Below are positions 1-8,969 of a stretch of DNA of 64,000 nt, one piece after another. Both the position numbers and the translations under genes were made by a program. The notes beneath the pieces were generated by a model that saw nothing but the letters and a program-made list of their open reading frames with translations, had not been told where the DNA came from and searched no databases. The DNA is from Methylobacterium aerolatum (GTDB lineage Bacteria > Pseudomonadota > Alphaproteobacteria > Rhizobiales > Beijerinckiaceae), in assembly GCF_022179085.1 (NCBI RefSeq), contig NZ_BPQE01000023.1:146612-210611 (forward strand), read 5' to 3'. Each line of letters starts with the position of its first letter. Positions within the stretch are counted from its first letter, which is position 1.

Positions 1-1820
1 GTGGTCCTGCCCTGTAGGAAGAGATCGACACCCCGTCCGATCCCCGTCGCCGTCGCGGCCAGCAGGGCGGCCAGGAAGATCAGGCGCAGTTGCGGCTGGA
101 GCCGCTCCGTGCCCAGGATCGTCTCCAGGCGGCGGGCGCCGAGGACCAATCCGGTCATCGCCCGCTCGAACAGGTGGCCGCCGTCGAAGCGATCGAGCAG
201 CCAGGGGCCGCCGCGGGGATTGGTGTCGATCCGGCGGCCGAAGATCCGGTAGAGGGCGACGCCGCCGGCCAGCGCCAGGACGCTCATCGCGAGCGGCGCG
301 TTGAAACCGTGCCAGATCGCGAGGTCGTAGTCCGGCGTCCGGTCTCCAAGGACGGAGCGGGCAGCCCCGGCCAGGATCGGGCCGATGGTCAGGTTGGGTA
401 CCAAGCCGATGGCGATGCAGACGAGGACGAGCGCCTCGATGGGAATGCGCATCCAGCGCGCCGGCTCGTGCGGGGCGTGGGGCAGGTCCCGGGCCGGGGG
501 ACCGAAGAAGGTCTGACGGATGAAGCGCAGGGAGTAGAGCACCGTGAAGGCGCTTGCCACCGTCGCAAAGAAAGGGAGCGCCGTGTTGATGGGGTGGGCA
601 CCCGTGCTGTCGACGGCCTCCGCCAGGAACATCTCCTTCGACAGGAACCCGTTCAGCAGCGGCACGCCCGCCATGGCGGCGGCCGCCACCATCGCGAGGG
701 TCGCCGTATAGGGCATCGCCCGCCACAGCCCGCTGAGGCGACGCATGTCCCGCGTCCCGGTCTCGTGGTCGATGATCCCCGCCGCCATGAAGAGCGACGC
801 CTTGAAGGTCGCGTGGTTCACGGTGTGGAAGATCGCGGCCACCACGGCCAGCGGGGAACCGAGGCCGAGGAGCAGGGTGATCAGGCCGAGGTGGCTGATG
901 GTGGAGTAGGCCAGCAGGCCCTTCAGGTCGTGCTGGAAGATCGCGCTCCAGGCGCCGACGAGCATCGTCGCCATCCCGGCGGTGCCCACGATCCAGTACC
1001 AGCTCTCCGTGCCCGACAGGACCGGCCAGAACCGGATCATCAGGAAGATGCCCGCCTTCACCATCGTGGCGGAATGGAGATAGGCGCTGATCGGCGTCGG
1101 CGCCGCCATCGCCCGGGGCAGCCAGATGTGGAACGGGAACTGCGCCGACTTGGTCAGTGCCCCGGCGAGGATCAGCACCAGGGTCGGCAGGTAGAGCGGG
1201 CTTTTTCGGATCGCCTCGCCCGCGCCGAGGACGGTGTCGAGTTCGTAGCTTCCCGCGATCTGCCCGAGGAGCACCATCCCGACGAGGAGGCAGAGGCCCC
1301 CGGCGGCGGTGATCGTCACCGCCATCCGCGCTCCGTCGCGCGCCGAGGCGTTGTCGGACCAGTATCCGATCAGCAGGAAGGAGACGACGCTCGTCATCTC
1401 CCAGAAGACCACGAGCTGGATCAGGTTACCGGACAGGACGAGCCCGAGCATCGCGCCGACGAAGGCGAGGAAGTAGCAGAACAGGCGCGGCACCGGGTCG
1501 GCGGCGGCCATGTAGTAGCGGGCATAGAGCACGACCAGCGCGCCGATTCCGAGGACGAGGACAGCGAAGATCCACGACAAGGCGTCGAGGCGCAGGACGA
1601 GCCGTACGCCGAGGCTCGGCAGCCAGTCCATCGCGGCGACGACGGGTTCCCCGCCAGTCGCCTGGGGGTACAGGAGAACGATGCAGGCGAGACCCGCCAG
1701 CGTCACGAAACCGGCCAAGGCGGCCGCCGCGTTCCGGGCGTGGCCGGGCAGGGCGATCACGGCCGCGCTTCCGAGGAAGGGCAGCAGCGCCGCCGAGACG
1801 AGGAGAAGGTGTGGCGGCAT
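1..1820 (-). CDS. mrpA: Mrp-type monovalent cation/H+ antiporter subunit A (partial, 3' end beyond window)
   Basis: The frame opens with an ATG at 1820 (MPPHLLLVSAALLPFLGSAA) and stays open to the left edge, giving at least 606 residues without a stop. It is a highly hydrophobic NuoL-like proton-translocating subunit. The early part contains SGNLIQLVVFWEMTS, typical of the proton channel family, and the part nearest the edge contains a GTERLQPQLR-like segment followed by a membrane helix, as in MrpA after the NuoL-like core. MrpA works with MrpC-G in the inner membrane to exchange Na+ or K+ for H+ in pH and salt homeostasis. Partner genes should lie to the left of the window. A NuoL or hydrogenase-4 subunit is the alternative, less likely because of the RLQ segment and N-terminus. 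Confidence 0.8.
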   Translation of the reverse strand, partial: MPPHLLLVSAALLPFLGSAAVIALPGHARNAAAALAGFVTLAGLACIVLLYPQATGGEPVVAAMDWLPSLGVRLVLRLDALSWIFAVLVLGIGALVVLYARYYMAAADPVPRLFCYFLAFVGAMLGLVLSGNLIQLVVFWEMTSVVSFLLIGYWSDNASARDGARMAVTITAAGGLCLLVGMVLLGQIAGSYELDTVLGAGEAIRKSPLYLPTLVLILAGALTKSAQFPFHIWLPRAMAAPTPISAYLHSATMVKAGIFLMIRFWPVLSGTESWYWIVGTAGMATMLVGAWSAIFQHDLKGLLAYSTISHLGLITLLLGLGSPLAVVAAIFHTVNHATFKASLFMAAGIIDHETGTRDMRRLSGLWRAMPYTATLAMVAAAAMAGVPLLNGFLSKEMFLAEAVDSTGAHPINTALPFFATVASAFTVLYSLRFIRQTFFGPPARDLPHAPHEPARWMRIPIEALVLVCIAIGLVPNLTIGPILAGAARSVLGDRTPDYDLAIWHGFNAPLAMSVLALAGGVALYRIFGRRIDTNPRGGPWLLDRFDGGHLFERAMTGLVLGARRLETILGTERLQPQLRLIFLAALLAATATGIGRGVDLFLQGRT

Positions 1821-2039
1821 CGACCCGGGAAGAGGCGTGGACGGAGGGAGCCCTCACCGTCGCCGGTCCCGGCCATCGCGCCGGGAACGCGACGGCTTCA
1901 CCGGCCCGGCGAATGGCTCGGGCTGCGCGTCCCCGTCACCTAGGTCCGCGATCCGGGACGACGAGTCGGCGCGCCCAGTATAGCCGCGCCGGGCGCCTCT
2001 CATAGGCAAGCCCGGTTCGGACGGCCGCGCCCGGCGCCC

Positions 2040-2372
2040 CTACGGCGCGGCGTCCAGAGCGCTGATCGGCGTCCAGAAGCAGGCTTCCTTCGTGGCCGTG
2101 CCGGCGATGCACGAATAGCCCGCCGTCCGCCCCTCGACGGCGACGTCCTCGCCCTTCTTCCAGTACTTGCACTCGCCGTTGGAGAGGCTGGAGTTGAGGA
2201 GCTGTCCGAAGCCGCTCTCGTCTCCCGCCTGGACGAGTTGGAACAGCCGTTCCGTCACCGCCATGGTGTGGCAGCCGAAACGCTCCTTCGTCACCGTCTC
2301 CGCGCGGGCGGTGGGGATGGTCGCCCCGGCAAGGACCAGGGCGAGGGTGAGGGCTGCGGCGTCGATTCTCAT
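2040..2372 (-). CDS. small secreted cysteine-containing protein, unknown function
   Basis: A 110-residue protein starting [16 protein letters not shown], with a clear cleavable signal peptide ending near TARAE. The ATG at 2372 is preceded by AGGAGG at good spacing, which decides this start over longer in-frame extensions. The mature part has four cysteines (in FGCHTM, GECKYW, YSCIAG and EACFW) that could form two disulfides in the periplasm. I do not recognise the family. It lies just upstream of mrpA on the same strand with a 219-bp gap, so co-transcription is possible but not shown. The 215 bp to its right is a divergent promoter region shared with selA. Confidence 0.75.
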   Translation of the reverse strand: MRIDAAALTLALVLAGATIPTARAETVTKERFGCHTMAVTERLFQLVQAGDESGFGQLLNSSLSNGECKYWKKGEDVAVEGRTAGYSCIAGTATKEACFWTPISALDAAP

Positions 2373-2587
2373 GGCGATGTCCTCCTGCGCCGACGGCCGG
2401 TGCTTCCGCGACCCGTGGGGCGCGGTTCCGACCGTCGATTCGTCTTCCCGCGGCGTGGCCTCTCGGCCTTCGGACGCCGCCCGGGGCGGGTGTTGCGCGC
2501 GAGATGTGGCCGGAATCCGGCTCCGGGACAGGGGTGCGGCGGCAATGTCCTGGCCGGGGGAGGGGCCTGCCACTATCACGGAAGCCG

Positions 2588-4030
2588 ATGACCCAGGCCC
2601 GCCGCACCCAATCCCCTCAGTCCTCTCAGTCCCCTCCGCCCGCCTCCGATCCGCGCCGGATTCCCTCTGTGGACCGGCTCCTCGGCCACGCGGCGGCGGG
2701 AGACCTCATCGAGATCTACGGGCGCAGCGCCCTCACGGATGCGATCCGGGCCGACCTCGCCCGGATCCGCGCCGGGCAGGCCCAGGCGGACGACGGCGCG
2801 GGGATCCTCTCCCGCTGCGCGGACGCGCTCGCGGCGGAGCGACGACCGTCCCTCCGGCCGGTCTTCAACCTCACCGGGACCGTGCTGCACACCAATCTCG
2901 GCCGCGCCCTGCTGCCCCGCTCGGCCGCCGACGCCGTGGCCGCCGTGATGACCCAGGCCACCAACCTCGAATTCGATCTGGAGACAGGGGCGCGGGGCGA
3001 GCGCGACGACCATGTCGAGGCGCTGATCCGCCGGATCACGGGGGCCGAGGCGGCCATCGTCGTCAACAACAACGCCGCCGCGGTGCTGCTGGTCCTCAAC
3101 GCCCTCGCCATGCGTAAGGAGGTGATCGTCTCCAGGGGCGAACTCGTGGAGATTGGCGGCTCGTTCCGGGTGCCGGACGTGATGGTGCGGGCGGGCTGCC
3201 GCCTGCGGGAGGTGGGCACCACGAACCGGACGCACCTGCGCGACTTCGCGGAGGCGATGGGTCCGCGCACCGGCCTCGCCATGAAGATCCACCCCAGCAA
3301 CTACGCCATCACCGGCTTCACCGCCCAACCGGACCCGGAGGCCCTCCACGCCCTCTGCCGGGAGTACGGCGTGCCGCTCGCGGAGGATCTCGGAAGCGGC
3401 AGCCTCATCGATCTCGCCGCCTACAATTTGCCGCCGGAGCCGACTGTGAGCGCGGCGCTGGCGCGGGCCGACGTGGTGACGTTCAGCGGCGACAAGCTGC
3501 TCGGCGCCGTCCAGTGCGGTATCGTCGCCGGACGCAAGGATCTCATCGCCCGGATCAGGAAGAGCCCGCTGAAGCGCGCGCTGCGCGTCGACAAGATGAC
3601 CTATGCCGCCCTGGAGGCGGTGCTGCGGCTCTATCTCCACCCGGAGCGCTTACACGAGGAATTGCCGACCCTCCGGCTGCTCACACGGCCCCGAGGCGAC
3701 ATCGCGGCCCAGGCGCACCGCCTCGCCCCCGCCGTCGCCGAAAGGCTGTCCGGCAGGGCCACCGTGAGCGTAGGCGACTGCGTGAGCCAGATCGGGTCCG
3801 GCGCCCTCCCGGTGGAGACCCTGCCCAGCGCCGCCCTCCTGCTCACGCCGACGGGCGGGGAGGGGGGCAAGCGCGGCGGCGGGGGACGCTGCCGCCGCCT
3901 GGCCGACGCCCTGCGCCGCCTCCCGGTCCCGGTGATCGGGCGGATCACGGAAGACACCCTCCTTCTCGATCTGAGAACGTTGGAGGATGAAGCGGGCCTT
4001 CTCAACAGCCTTTCAATGGTGCACGATTGA
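2588..4030 (+). CDS. selA: L-seryl-tRNA(Sec) selenium transferase
   Basis: This 480-residue PLP enzyme converts seryl-tRNA(Sec) to selenocysteinyl-tRNA(Sec) with selenophosphate. It shows the SelA N-terminal helical region ([10 protein letters not shown]), the [17 protein letters not shown] block, and the PLP lysine in FSGDKLLG (Lys303), followed by the usual C-terminal [14 protein letters not shown]. Length matches the family (about 460-480). The ATG at 2588 has a nearby GGAAG; an upstream in-frame extension lacks family similarity. selB, which normally follows selA, is not here; the next gene is a MarR-type regulator. No selenoprotein gene is evident in the window: the molybdoenzyme at 6083-8404 reads through without an in-frame UGA. 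Confidence 0.95.
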   Translation: MTQARRTQSPQSSQSPPPASDPRRIPSVDRLLGHAAAGDLIEIYGRSALTDAIRADLARIRAGQAQADDGAGILSRCADALAAERRPSLRPVFNLTGTVLHTNLGRALLPRSAADAVAAVMTQATNLEFDLETGARGERDDHVEALIRRITGAEAAIVVNNNAAAVLLVLNALAMRKEVIVSRGELVEIGGSFRVPDVMVRAGCRLREVGTTNRTHLRDFAEAMGPRTGLAMKIHPSNYAITGFTAQPDPEALHALCREYGVPLAEDLGSGSLIDLAAYNLPPEPTVSAALARADVVTFSGDKLLGAVQCGIVAGRKDLIARIRKSPLKRALRVDKMTYAALEAVLRLYLHPERLHEELPTLRLLTRPRGDIAAQAHRLAPAVAERLSGRATVSVGDCVSQIGSGALPVETLPSAALLLTPTGGEGGKRGGGGRCRRLADALRRLPVPVIGRITEDTLLLDLRTLEDEAGLLNSLSMVHD

Positions 4031-4036
4031 CTGCGA

Positions 4037-4048
4037 CTATTCGAATAG
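4037..4048. promoter_or_regulatory. perfect 12-bp palindrome, candidate operator of the downstream MarR/OhrR gene
   Basis: The sequence CTATTCGAATAG is a perfect palindrome in the 146-bp gap between selA and the OhrR-like gene, about 130 bp before its start. MarR/OhrR regulators often repress themselves by binding AT-rich palindromes, so this is a plausible operator. It also starts six bases after the selA stop codon, so a role at the selA 3' end is not excluded. Confidence 0.35.
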
Positions 4049-4176
4049 GTGCGAAACGATCGCATGGCCGCCGCGACGGGACCATCCTGCCGCGAACTGG
4101 CCTATAGTACCAGGACCCGGACCCGGCGGAACGCATGTTGCATCGGCCGGCAAGACGTATTGGGTGAGCTGCCGAG

Positions 4177-4647
4177 ATGGCCGATTCCGTCAACACCATT
4201 GAACGCACGACGATCGACGATCCGCTGCACCTGGACAACCAGCTTTGCTACGCCCTCTACGCTGCCGCGCACCGGATGACGAAGTCCTACAGGCCGTTGC
4301 TGGAGCGTCTGGGACTCACCTATCCGCAATATCTGGTGCTTCTGGTCCTCTGGGAGCAGGACGGCGTCACCGTCTCGGAGATCGGACGGCGCCTGCGCCT
4401 CGATTCCGGCACGCTGACCCCCGTGCTGAAGCGGCTGGAAGCCGCCGAACTCCTGCGCCGGACCCGCCGCCAGAGCGACGAGCGCGAGGTCGAGATCGGC
4501 CTGACGCCTCAGGGCCTCGCCCTCAAGGCCGAGGCCCAGGCGGTGCGCGAGTCGGTGATGTGCCAACTGGAGATGAGCGAGCCGGAGATCCGGTCGCTGC
4601 GCCGGGACCTCAACGTCGTGATCGAGCGACTGAGCTCGGCCGAGTGA
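4177..4647 (+). CDS. ohrR: MarR family transcriptional regulator, OhrR-like
   Basis: This 156-residue winged-helix regulator matches the OhrR group closely: NQLCYALYAAAHRMTKSYRPLLERLGLTYPQ... carries the conserved peroxide-sensing cysteine (Cys24 in QLCYALY). The wHTH core includes VSEIGRRLRLDSGTLTPVLKRLE with the DERE wing at SDEREVEIGLT. OhrR represses the organic hydroperoxide resistance gene ohr and is released when its cysteine is oxidised. Unusually, no ohr gene lies beside it; selA is upstream and a convergent pentapeptide-repeat gene follows after 9 bp. It may act at a distance or have another target. The symbol is by family resemblance. Confidence 0.85.
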   Translation: MADSVNTIERTTIDDPLHLDNQLCYALYAAAHRMTKSYRPLLERLGLTYPQYLVLLVLWEQDGVTVSEIGRRLRLDSGTLTPVLKRLEAAELLRRTRRQSDEREVEIGLTPQGLALKAEAQAVRESVMCQLEMSEPEIRSLRRDLNVVIERLSSAE

Positions 4648-4656
4648 GGGCGCCTT

Positions 4657-6030
4657 TCACCGCCTGAGGCGGTTGCCGAGGACGAAGCCGAACAGCCCCA
4701 TTAGGATGATCCCGGCGGCGCCTTCGAGGCCCACGAGGAGGTTCGTCACCCGGCCCGTCGGCTTCAGGCCGATCTCGGGCGGGTTGGCGGTCATCATGTT
4801 GAGGGCGCTGTAGCTCATCAGGTCGATGGGGTTGTAGGTCGGCCCGGCCTCGGGGCCATCCGTGATGAAGAGCCCCCCGGTCAGCCCGAAGAGCGCCGCG
4901 AAGACCACGATCAGCAACGCGAAGGCGCGGGCGATGCGGGACAGGCTCTCCCCGTAGTCGCATAACCATTCCACGAATCGGTCGGCGATCCAGCGGTAAC
5001 CGTGCTTGGCGAGGGCGCGATGGTCGCGCGCCGCCCAGGCCGCCCTGGCCTGCGCCCCCGCATGGTGGCGTCCCATGCGCCGCCCGCGCTTGTAGGCCCA
5101 GCTCGCGGCATCCTGGTCGCCGATGCTCTTCCAGTTCTGTTCCAGGGCGAGGTAGCTCGCCTGCGCGGCGGCGAAGGCGCCCGCCACCTCCTCGCCCACC
5201 GCACCGCCCAGCTGCTCCACCTGCATCCGCGTGCCGTTGAGCCACGCGCCGGAGAAGCGGGCGTGACGCAGGCGGCAGGTCGCGAGGTTGAGGCGGACGA
5301 GGTTGGTGTCCGACAGGTCGGCCCCGGTGAAGTCGGCGCCGTCGAGCTTGGCGCCCGTGAAGTTCGCCCCCCGTAGGCGGGAGCCCGCGAGCACCGCCTT
5401 GGTCAGGCTTGCGCCTTCGAAATCGGCCTGGGTCAAGTTGGTGTCGGCCAGCTTGGCCTCGTCGAGCCGGGCGCCGCGAAAGACGGTGTCGTCCGCGTCC
5501 GCCCCGGTGAAGTCGGTGCCCCAGAGGTCGGCCCCGGTGAAGTCGGCGCCGTCGAGCAGGGCCTTTTGCAGGTTGCCGAAGCGCATGGAGGCCCGGACGA
5601 AGCGGGCATCCTCCAGCATGGCCTCTCCGAGTTGCACCTGCCCGCCGACGATGTCGGTGAAATCGGCGCCCGAGAGGTCCGTCTCGCTGAGGTCCGCCTC
5701 CTCCAGGATCGCGGCGGCGAACTTCGACGAGCGTCCCACCGCGCGGGTCAGTCTCGCACCCCTGAGGTTCGCCCCGCCGAGGTCGGTTTCGTCCAGGCGG
5801 GCGCGGCTGAGATCCGCCCGGGGAAGGGAGAGGCCGCCGCTCTCGGAATCGCGCCACGTCCCGCGCGCATCGTGGGCGGCGAGGGTCTCCAGGGCCGCGC
5901 GGCTGCAATCGAGGCGCGACAGGTCGAGCCCCGGCGCGTCGAGCGCGGCGGTGGTTTCGAGACGCGTCAGCAGATCGTGGAGGCGGGGCGCGGCGGCCGG
6001 GGCCACCACGCCGGAAAGGGGGTCGCTCAT
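4657..6030 (-). CDS. pentapeptide-repeat protein with C-terminal two-helix pore-like domain
   Basis: A 457-residue protein. Residues about 35-230 are a run of pentapeptide repeats (A/D-L/F-x-x pattern, e.g. DFTGADLWGTDFTGADADDTVF), which fold as a right-handed quadrilateral beta-helix. A helical linker (WKSIGDQDAASWAYKRGRR) is followed near residues 366-389 by one membrane helix, a ~43-residue loop with DLMSYSALNMMTANPPEIG, and a second helix near 433-452 ending in NRLRR. That tail resembles a two-TM ion-channel module (TM-pore loop-TM) but lacks the TVGYGD selectivity filter. The start ATG at 6030 follows a GGAAAGGGA-like site. It converges with the MarR gene and sits upstream of nothing co-directional within the next 2.8 kb. 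Function unknown; probably an inner-membrane protein with a cytoplasmic beta-helix. Confidence 0.85.
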   Translation of the reverse strand: MSDPLSGVVAPAAAPRLHDLLTRLETTAALDAPGLDLSRLDCSRAALETLAAHDARGTWRDSESGGLSLPRADLSRARLDETDLGGANLRGARLTRAVGRSSKFAAAILEEADLSETDLSGADFTDIVGGQVQLGEAMLEDARFVRASMRFGNLQKALLDGADFTGADLWGTDFTGADADDTVFRGARLDEAKLADTNLTQADFEGASLTKAVLAGSRLRGANFTGAKLDGADFTGADLSDTNLVRLNLATCRLRHARFSGAWLNGTRMQVEQLGGAVGEEVAGAFAAAQASYLALEQNWKSIGDQDAASWAYKRGRRMGRHHAGAQARAAWAARDHRALAKHGYRWIADRFVEWLCDYGESLSRIARAFALLIVVFAALFGLTGGLFITDGPEAGPTYNPIDLMSYSALNMMTANPPEIGLKPTGRVTNLLVGLEGAAGIILMGLFGFVLGNRLRR

Positions 6031-6082
6031 TCCCTTTCCATGCCCAAAGGGAGGGCGTCGCGCCAGTGGAGGACGGCGACGA

Positions 6083-8404
6083 TTATGCCGCCGCTTCCGG
6101 CCTGACCCGCACCGCGATGGACTTCGCCGCCGGCGTCTTCGATTGGGCGTCGTGATGCCACAGGGGAAGCAGCACGTTCATCTCGGGGTAGTAGCCCGCA
6201 CAATTCCCCGGGGGGATGTCGTAGGCCACGACACGCAGCCCGCCGAGGCCGCGGGCGATCCCGTCGTCCGATACCGTCTCGATGCGCGCCTGCCCGCCAT
6301 CCGTCAGCCCCAGCCGGGCGATGTCGGCGACGTTCATGAAGACGATGTCGCGGGTCCCGGAAACCCCACGGAAGCGGTCGTGGTAGCCGTAGACCGTGGT
6401 GTTGAACTGGTCGTTCGAGCGCAGCGTCATCAGGTCCAGGATGTCGCCTTCACGGGGTGGCAGATCGGGATCGGCTTCGAGCCCGCTCGGGACCACGAAC
6501 TGCGCCTTGCCGGACTCGGTCTTCCATTCGCGGTGGCGGGCGGGGACGGGCTTCGTTAGGCCGCCGGGCTCCCACATGCGGGCGTTGAAGTCGGTGAAGA
6601 GGTCGGGATAGGTCGCCTCGATAGCGTCCCGCACCCGGCCGTAATCGGCGACCCAGGCATCCCAATCGATGTGCGGGTTTGGCGGCAGCGTCGCCTTGGC
6701 GATCTCCGCGATGATCCACGGCTCCGAGCGAAGGTCCGGGCTGACAGGGTCGGCCGCGCCGTTCGAGCCGTGGAACCGGGCGGTGGAATCCTCCATCGAG
6801 ACCGCCTGTGGGCCGCCCGCCTGACGGTCGATCTCCAGCCGCCCCAGGCACGGCAGGAGGTAGGCGACCGATCCGTTCACCAAGTGCGAGCGGTTGAGCT
6901 TCGTCGCGACCTGCACGGTCAGGCGCTGGTTCCTCCACGCGGCCTCCATCCGGGCGGTGTCCGGGATGGCGCGCAGGAAGTTGCCGCCGAGACCGATGAA
7001 GGCCCTCACGCTGCCGTCGAGGATACCCTCGCAGGTCTCCACCGTGTTGAGCCCCTTCTCCATCGGCGGCTCGAAGGCGTAGAGTTCGCGCAGCTTGTCG
7101 TTGGGCGCCAGCTCCGGCTTCTCGGTGATGCCGACGGTGCGCTGCCCCTGCACATTGGAATGGCCGCGCACCGGGCAGATCCCGGCGCCGCGCTTGCCGA
7201 TGTTGCCGCGCAGCAGCAGGAGGTTGGCGAGCATCCGCACCGTCTCGGTCCCGCGCCGGTGCTGCGTCAGCCCCATGCCGTAGATGCCGATCACCGCCTT
7301 CGAGCGGGCATAGACCGCCGCGGCGCCCTCGATGGCGTGGCGCGTCAGGCCCGAACGCTCTTCCAGGGCGGACCAGTCCTGGCGGTCGCAGAAGGCCATG
7401 AAGGCATCGAGGCCCTGCGTGTGTTCGGCGATGAAGGCATGGTCGAGGACGGCCGGGCGGCCCGCCGTCGTGGCGTCCCGGTCGGCGGCAATGAGAGCCT
7501 TGCACAGGCCGGTGATGGCGGCGAGGTCGCCGCCGAGTTTCACTTGGTGATACTGCGTCGCGATCTTCGTCGAGGAGCGGGTCAGCATCTCCACGGGCGA
7601 TTGCGGGTCGGTGAACCGCTCCAGGCCCCGCTCCTTGAGCGGGTTGAAGACGACGATATTCGCGCCCCGGCGCCGGGCCTCCTGCAACGGGTGCAGCATT
7701 CGCGGCGAGTTCGAGCCGACGTTCTGGCCGAAGAAGAACATCATGTCCGTATGCTCGAAATCTTCGAGCAGCACGGTGCCGACGGGCGAGCCGATTGATT
7801 GGGGGAGGGCCACCGAGGTCGGCTCGTGGCACATGTTCGAGGAATCGGGGAGGTTGTTGTTGCCGTAGAGCCGGGCCAGCAGCCCGTACATGTAGCTCGC
7901 CTCCAGGGACGCCCGGCCGGAGGCGTAGAAGACCGCCGACTTCGGGTCCAACCCCTTCAATTCCCGGCCGATCTCCTTGAACGCCTCGGACCAGCTGCAC
8001 GGGACGTAGTGGTCGCTTGCCGCATCGTAGCGCATGGGATGCGTCAGCCTCCCGGCCTCTTCCAGGGCGTAGTCGCTCCAGGTCAGCAACTCGCTCACCG
8101 AATGTTCGGCGAAGAATTCCAGCGTCGCGCGACGCCGGGTCTGTTCCCAGGCGGTCGCCTTCGCGCCGTTCTCGCAATACTCGAACGCCAGGGGCTTGGC
8201 CGGCTTGGCCCAGGCGCAGGACGTGCACATGAACCCGCCGGGCTTGTTCTGCTTCGTCAGCAGCGCAGTGCCCGACACGGGCACGCCCTCCCGGGTCAGT
8301 ATCTCCAGGAGCGAGCGCGCGGAGCCCCAGCCGCCGGCCGGGCCGTCGTAGGGCTCGATCCGGACGTCGCGGTTCCGGTCGTCCTGTGTGCCGGCCTCGT
8401 CCAT
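6083..8404 (-). CDS. FdhF/YdeP family molybdopterin oxidoreductase
   Basis: A 773-residue bis-MGD molybdoenzyme of the YdeP type. The N-terminus has CTSC (Cys60, Cys63) and a further Cys77 that could ligate an Fe-S cluster; then the molybdopterin domain (FYASGRASLEASYMYG, GTVLLEDFEHTDMMFFFGQNVGSNSPRML, HRRGTETVRMLANLLLLRGNIGKRGAGICPVRGHSNVQGQRT) and the C-terminal dinucleotide-binding domain (LMTLRSNDQFNTTVYGYHDRFRG). Family members resemble formate dehydrogenase H but have no selenocysteine; substrates are mostly unknown, with acid resistance reported for E. coli YdeP. Start ATG at 8404 has GAGGA at good spacing. A thiamine-binding-type protein gene lies 95 bp upstream on the same strand. 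Confidence 0.92.
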   Translation of the reverse strand: MDEAGTQDDRNRDVRIEPYDGPAGGWGSARSLLEILTREGVPVSGTALLTKQNKPGGFMCTSCAWAKPAKPLAFEYCENGAKATAWEQTRRRATLEFFAEHSVSELLTWSDYALEEAGRLTHPMRYDAASDHYVPCSWSEAFKEIGRELKGLDPKSAVFYASGRASLEASYMYGLLARLYGNNNLPDSSNMCHEPTSVALPQSIGSPVGTVLLEDFEHTDMMFFFGQNVGSNSPRMLHPLQEARRRGANIVVFNPLKERGLERFTDPQSPVEMLTRSSTKIATQYHQVKLGGDLAAITGLCKALIAADRDATTAGRPAVLDHAFIAEHTQGLDAFMAFCDRQDWSALEERSGLTRHAIEGAAAVYARSKAVIGIYGMGLTQHRRGTETVRMLANLLLLRGNIGKRGAGICPVRGHSNVQGQRTVGITEKPELAPNDKLRELYAFEPPMEKGLNTVETCEGILDGSVRAFIGLGGNFLRAIPDTARMEAAWRNQRLTVQVATKLNRSHLVNGSVAYLLPCLGRLEIDRQAGGPQAVSMEDSTARFHGSNGAADPVSPDLRSEPWIIAEIAKATLPPNPHIDWDAWVADYGRVRDAIEATYPDLFTDFNARMWEPGGLTKPVPARHREWKTESGKAQFVVPSGLEADPDLPPREGDILDLMTLRSNDQFNTTVYGYHDRFRGVSGTRDIVFMNVADIARLGLTDGGQARIETVSDDGIARGLGGLRVVAYDIPPGNCAGYYPEMNVLLPLWHHDAQSKTPAAKSIAVRVRPEAAA

Positions 8405-8499
8405 GGTTGTACGTCCTCGCGCCGCCGCCGGCCAAGCGGCCGGTGCTTAGGGCAACGCGGCAGGTGCGGGAACGATCAACGGCAGGACGCCGCGCCCCG

Positions 8500-8787
8500 T
8501 CACGACACGGCGGCGAGCTTCTCGGCCATCGTCTGCTCCTTGTCCCGCCGGGAGGAGAAGATCAGCGTGAAGAAGACCCGCTGCACGCCGAGTTCGGCGA
8601 GGCGCGCCTCGCACCGCTCCGCGAGGGCGCAGATGTCCGACAACTCGCCCTCGATGTTGGTGCCGTTGGGGTGCATCGTCGCGGTGAGGCCGCTGGCCTC
8701 GATCACCGCTTTGATCTCCCGGACGTAGGGAGACACCGACGGGCCGACGCCCATCGGCACGATGCAGAGATCGGCAGAGACCTTCAT
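8500..8787 (-). CDS. MTH1187 family thiamine-binding protein
   Basis: A 95-residue protein of the MTH1187/YqgV (DUF77) family, starting MKVSADLCIVPMGVGPSVSPYV and containing the conserved MHPNGTNIEGE strand. Members are small ferredoxin-fold proteins; several bind thiamine-like ligands. I chose the ATG at 8787, which has GAAGGA seven bases upstream, over an in-frame GTG five codons earlier (8802). It is transcribed toward the YdeP-type oxidoreductase, 95 bp away, and may share its transcript. I saw no THI-box-like sequence in the 182 bp upstream, so thiamine control is not supported. Confidence 0.85.
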   Translation of the reverse strand: MKVSADLCIVPMGVGPSVSPYVREIKAVIEASGLTATMHPNGTNIEGELSDICALAERCEARLAELGVQRVFFTLIFSSRRDKEQTMAEKLAAVS

Positions 8788-8969
8788 GGGATGATCCTTC
8801 ACTCCGCGCCGGGTCCGGCTTGTCGCGCGCCGTATTAGACCCGCCGGTCCGGCCGCACTATCCTTTCACCGGGATCGTCTGGGCGGACCGACGCCGGCGG
8901 AACCACCCGCTGCCGCACCGTGTAGACGCGGTTCGAGCCTTCCCCGTCGACCTGGAGATGCCATCCGCC

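Noticed and set aside
90-1943. Long open frame on the plus strand across the mrpA region
   Set aside because: It is antisense to a clear membrane-protein gene, has an Arg/Gly/Glu/Asp-rich composition and no recognisable content; it is a by-product of high GC at third codon positions.
6083-8404. Selenocysteine codon in the formate-dehydrogenase-like gene
   Set aside because: The frame has no internal UGA; the family does not use selenocysteine.
6671-8728. Long plus-strand frames opposite the YdeP-type gene
   Set aside because: They are shadows of a strongly supported molybdoenzyme gene.
8788-8969. TPP riboswitch upstream of the thiamine-binding MTH1187-type gene
   Set aside because: No CTGAGA or ACCTGA-type core was found on the relevant strand.
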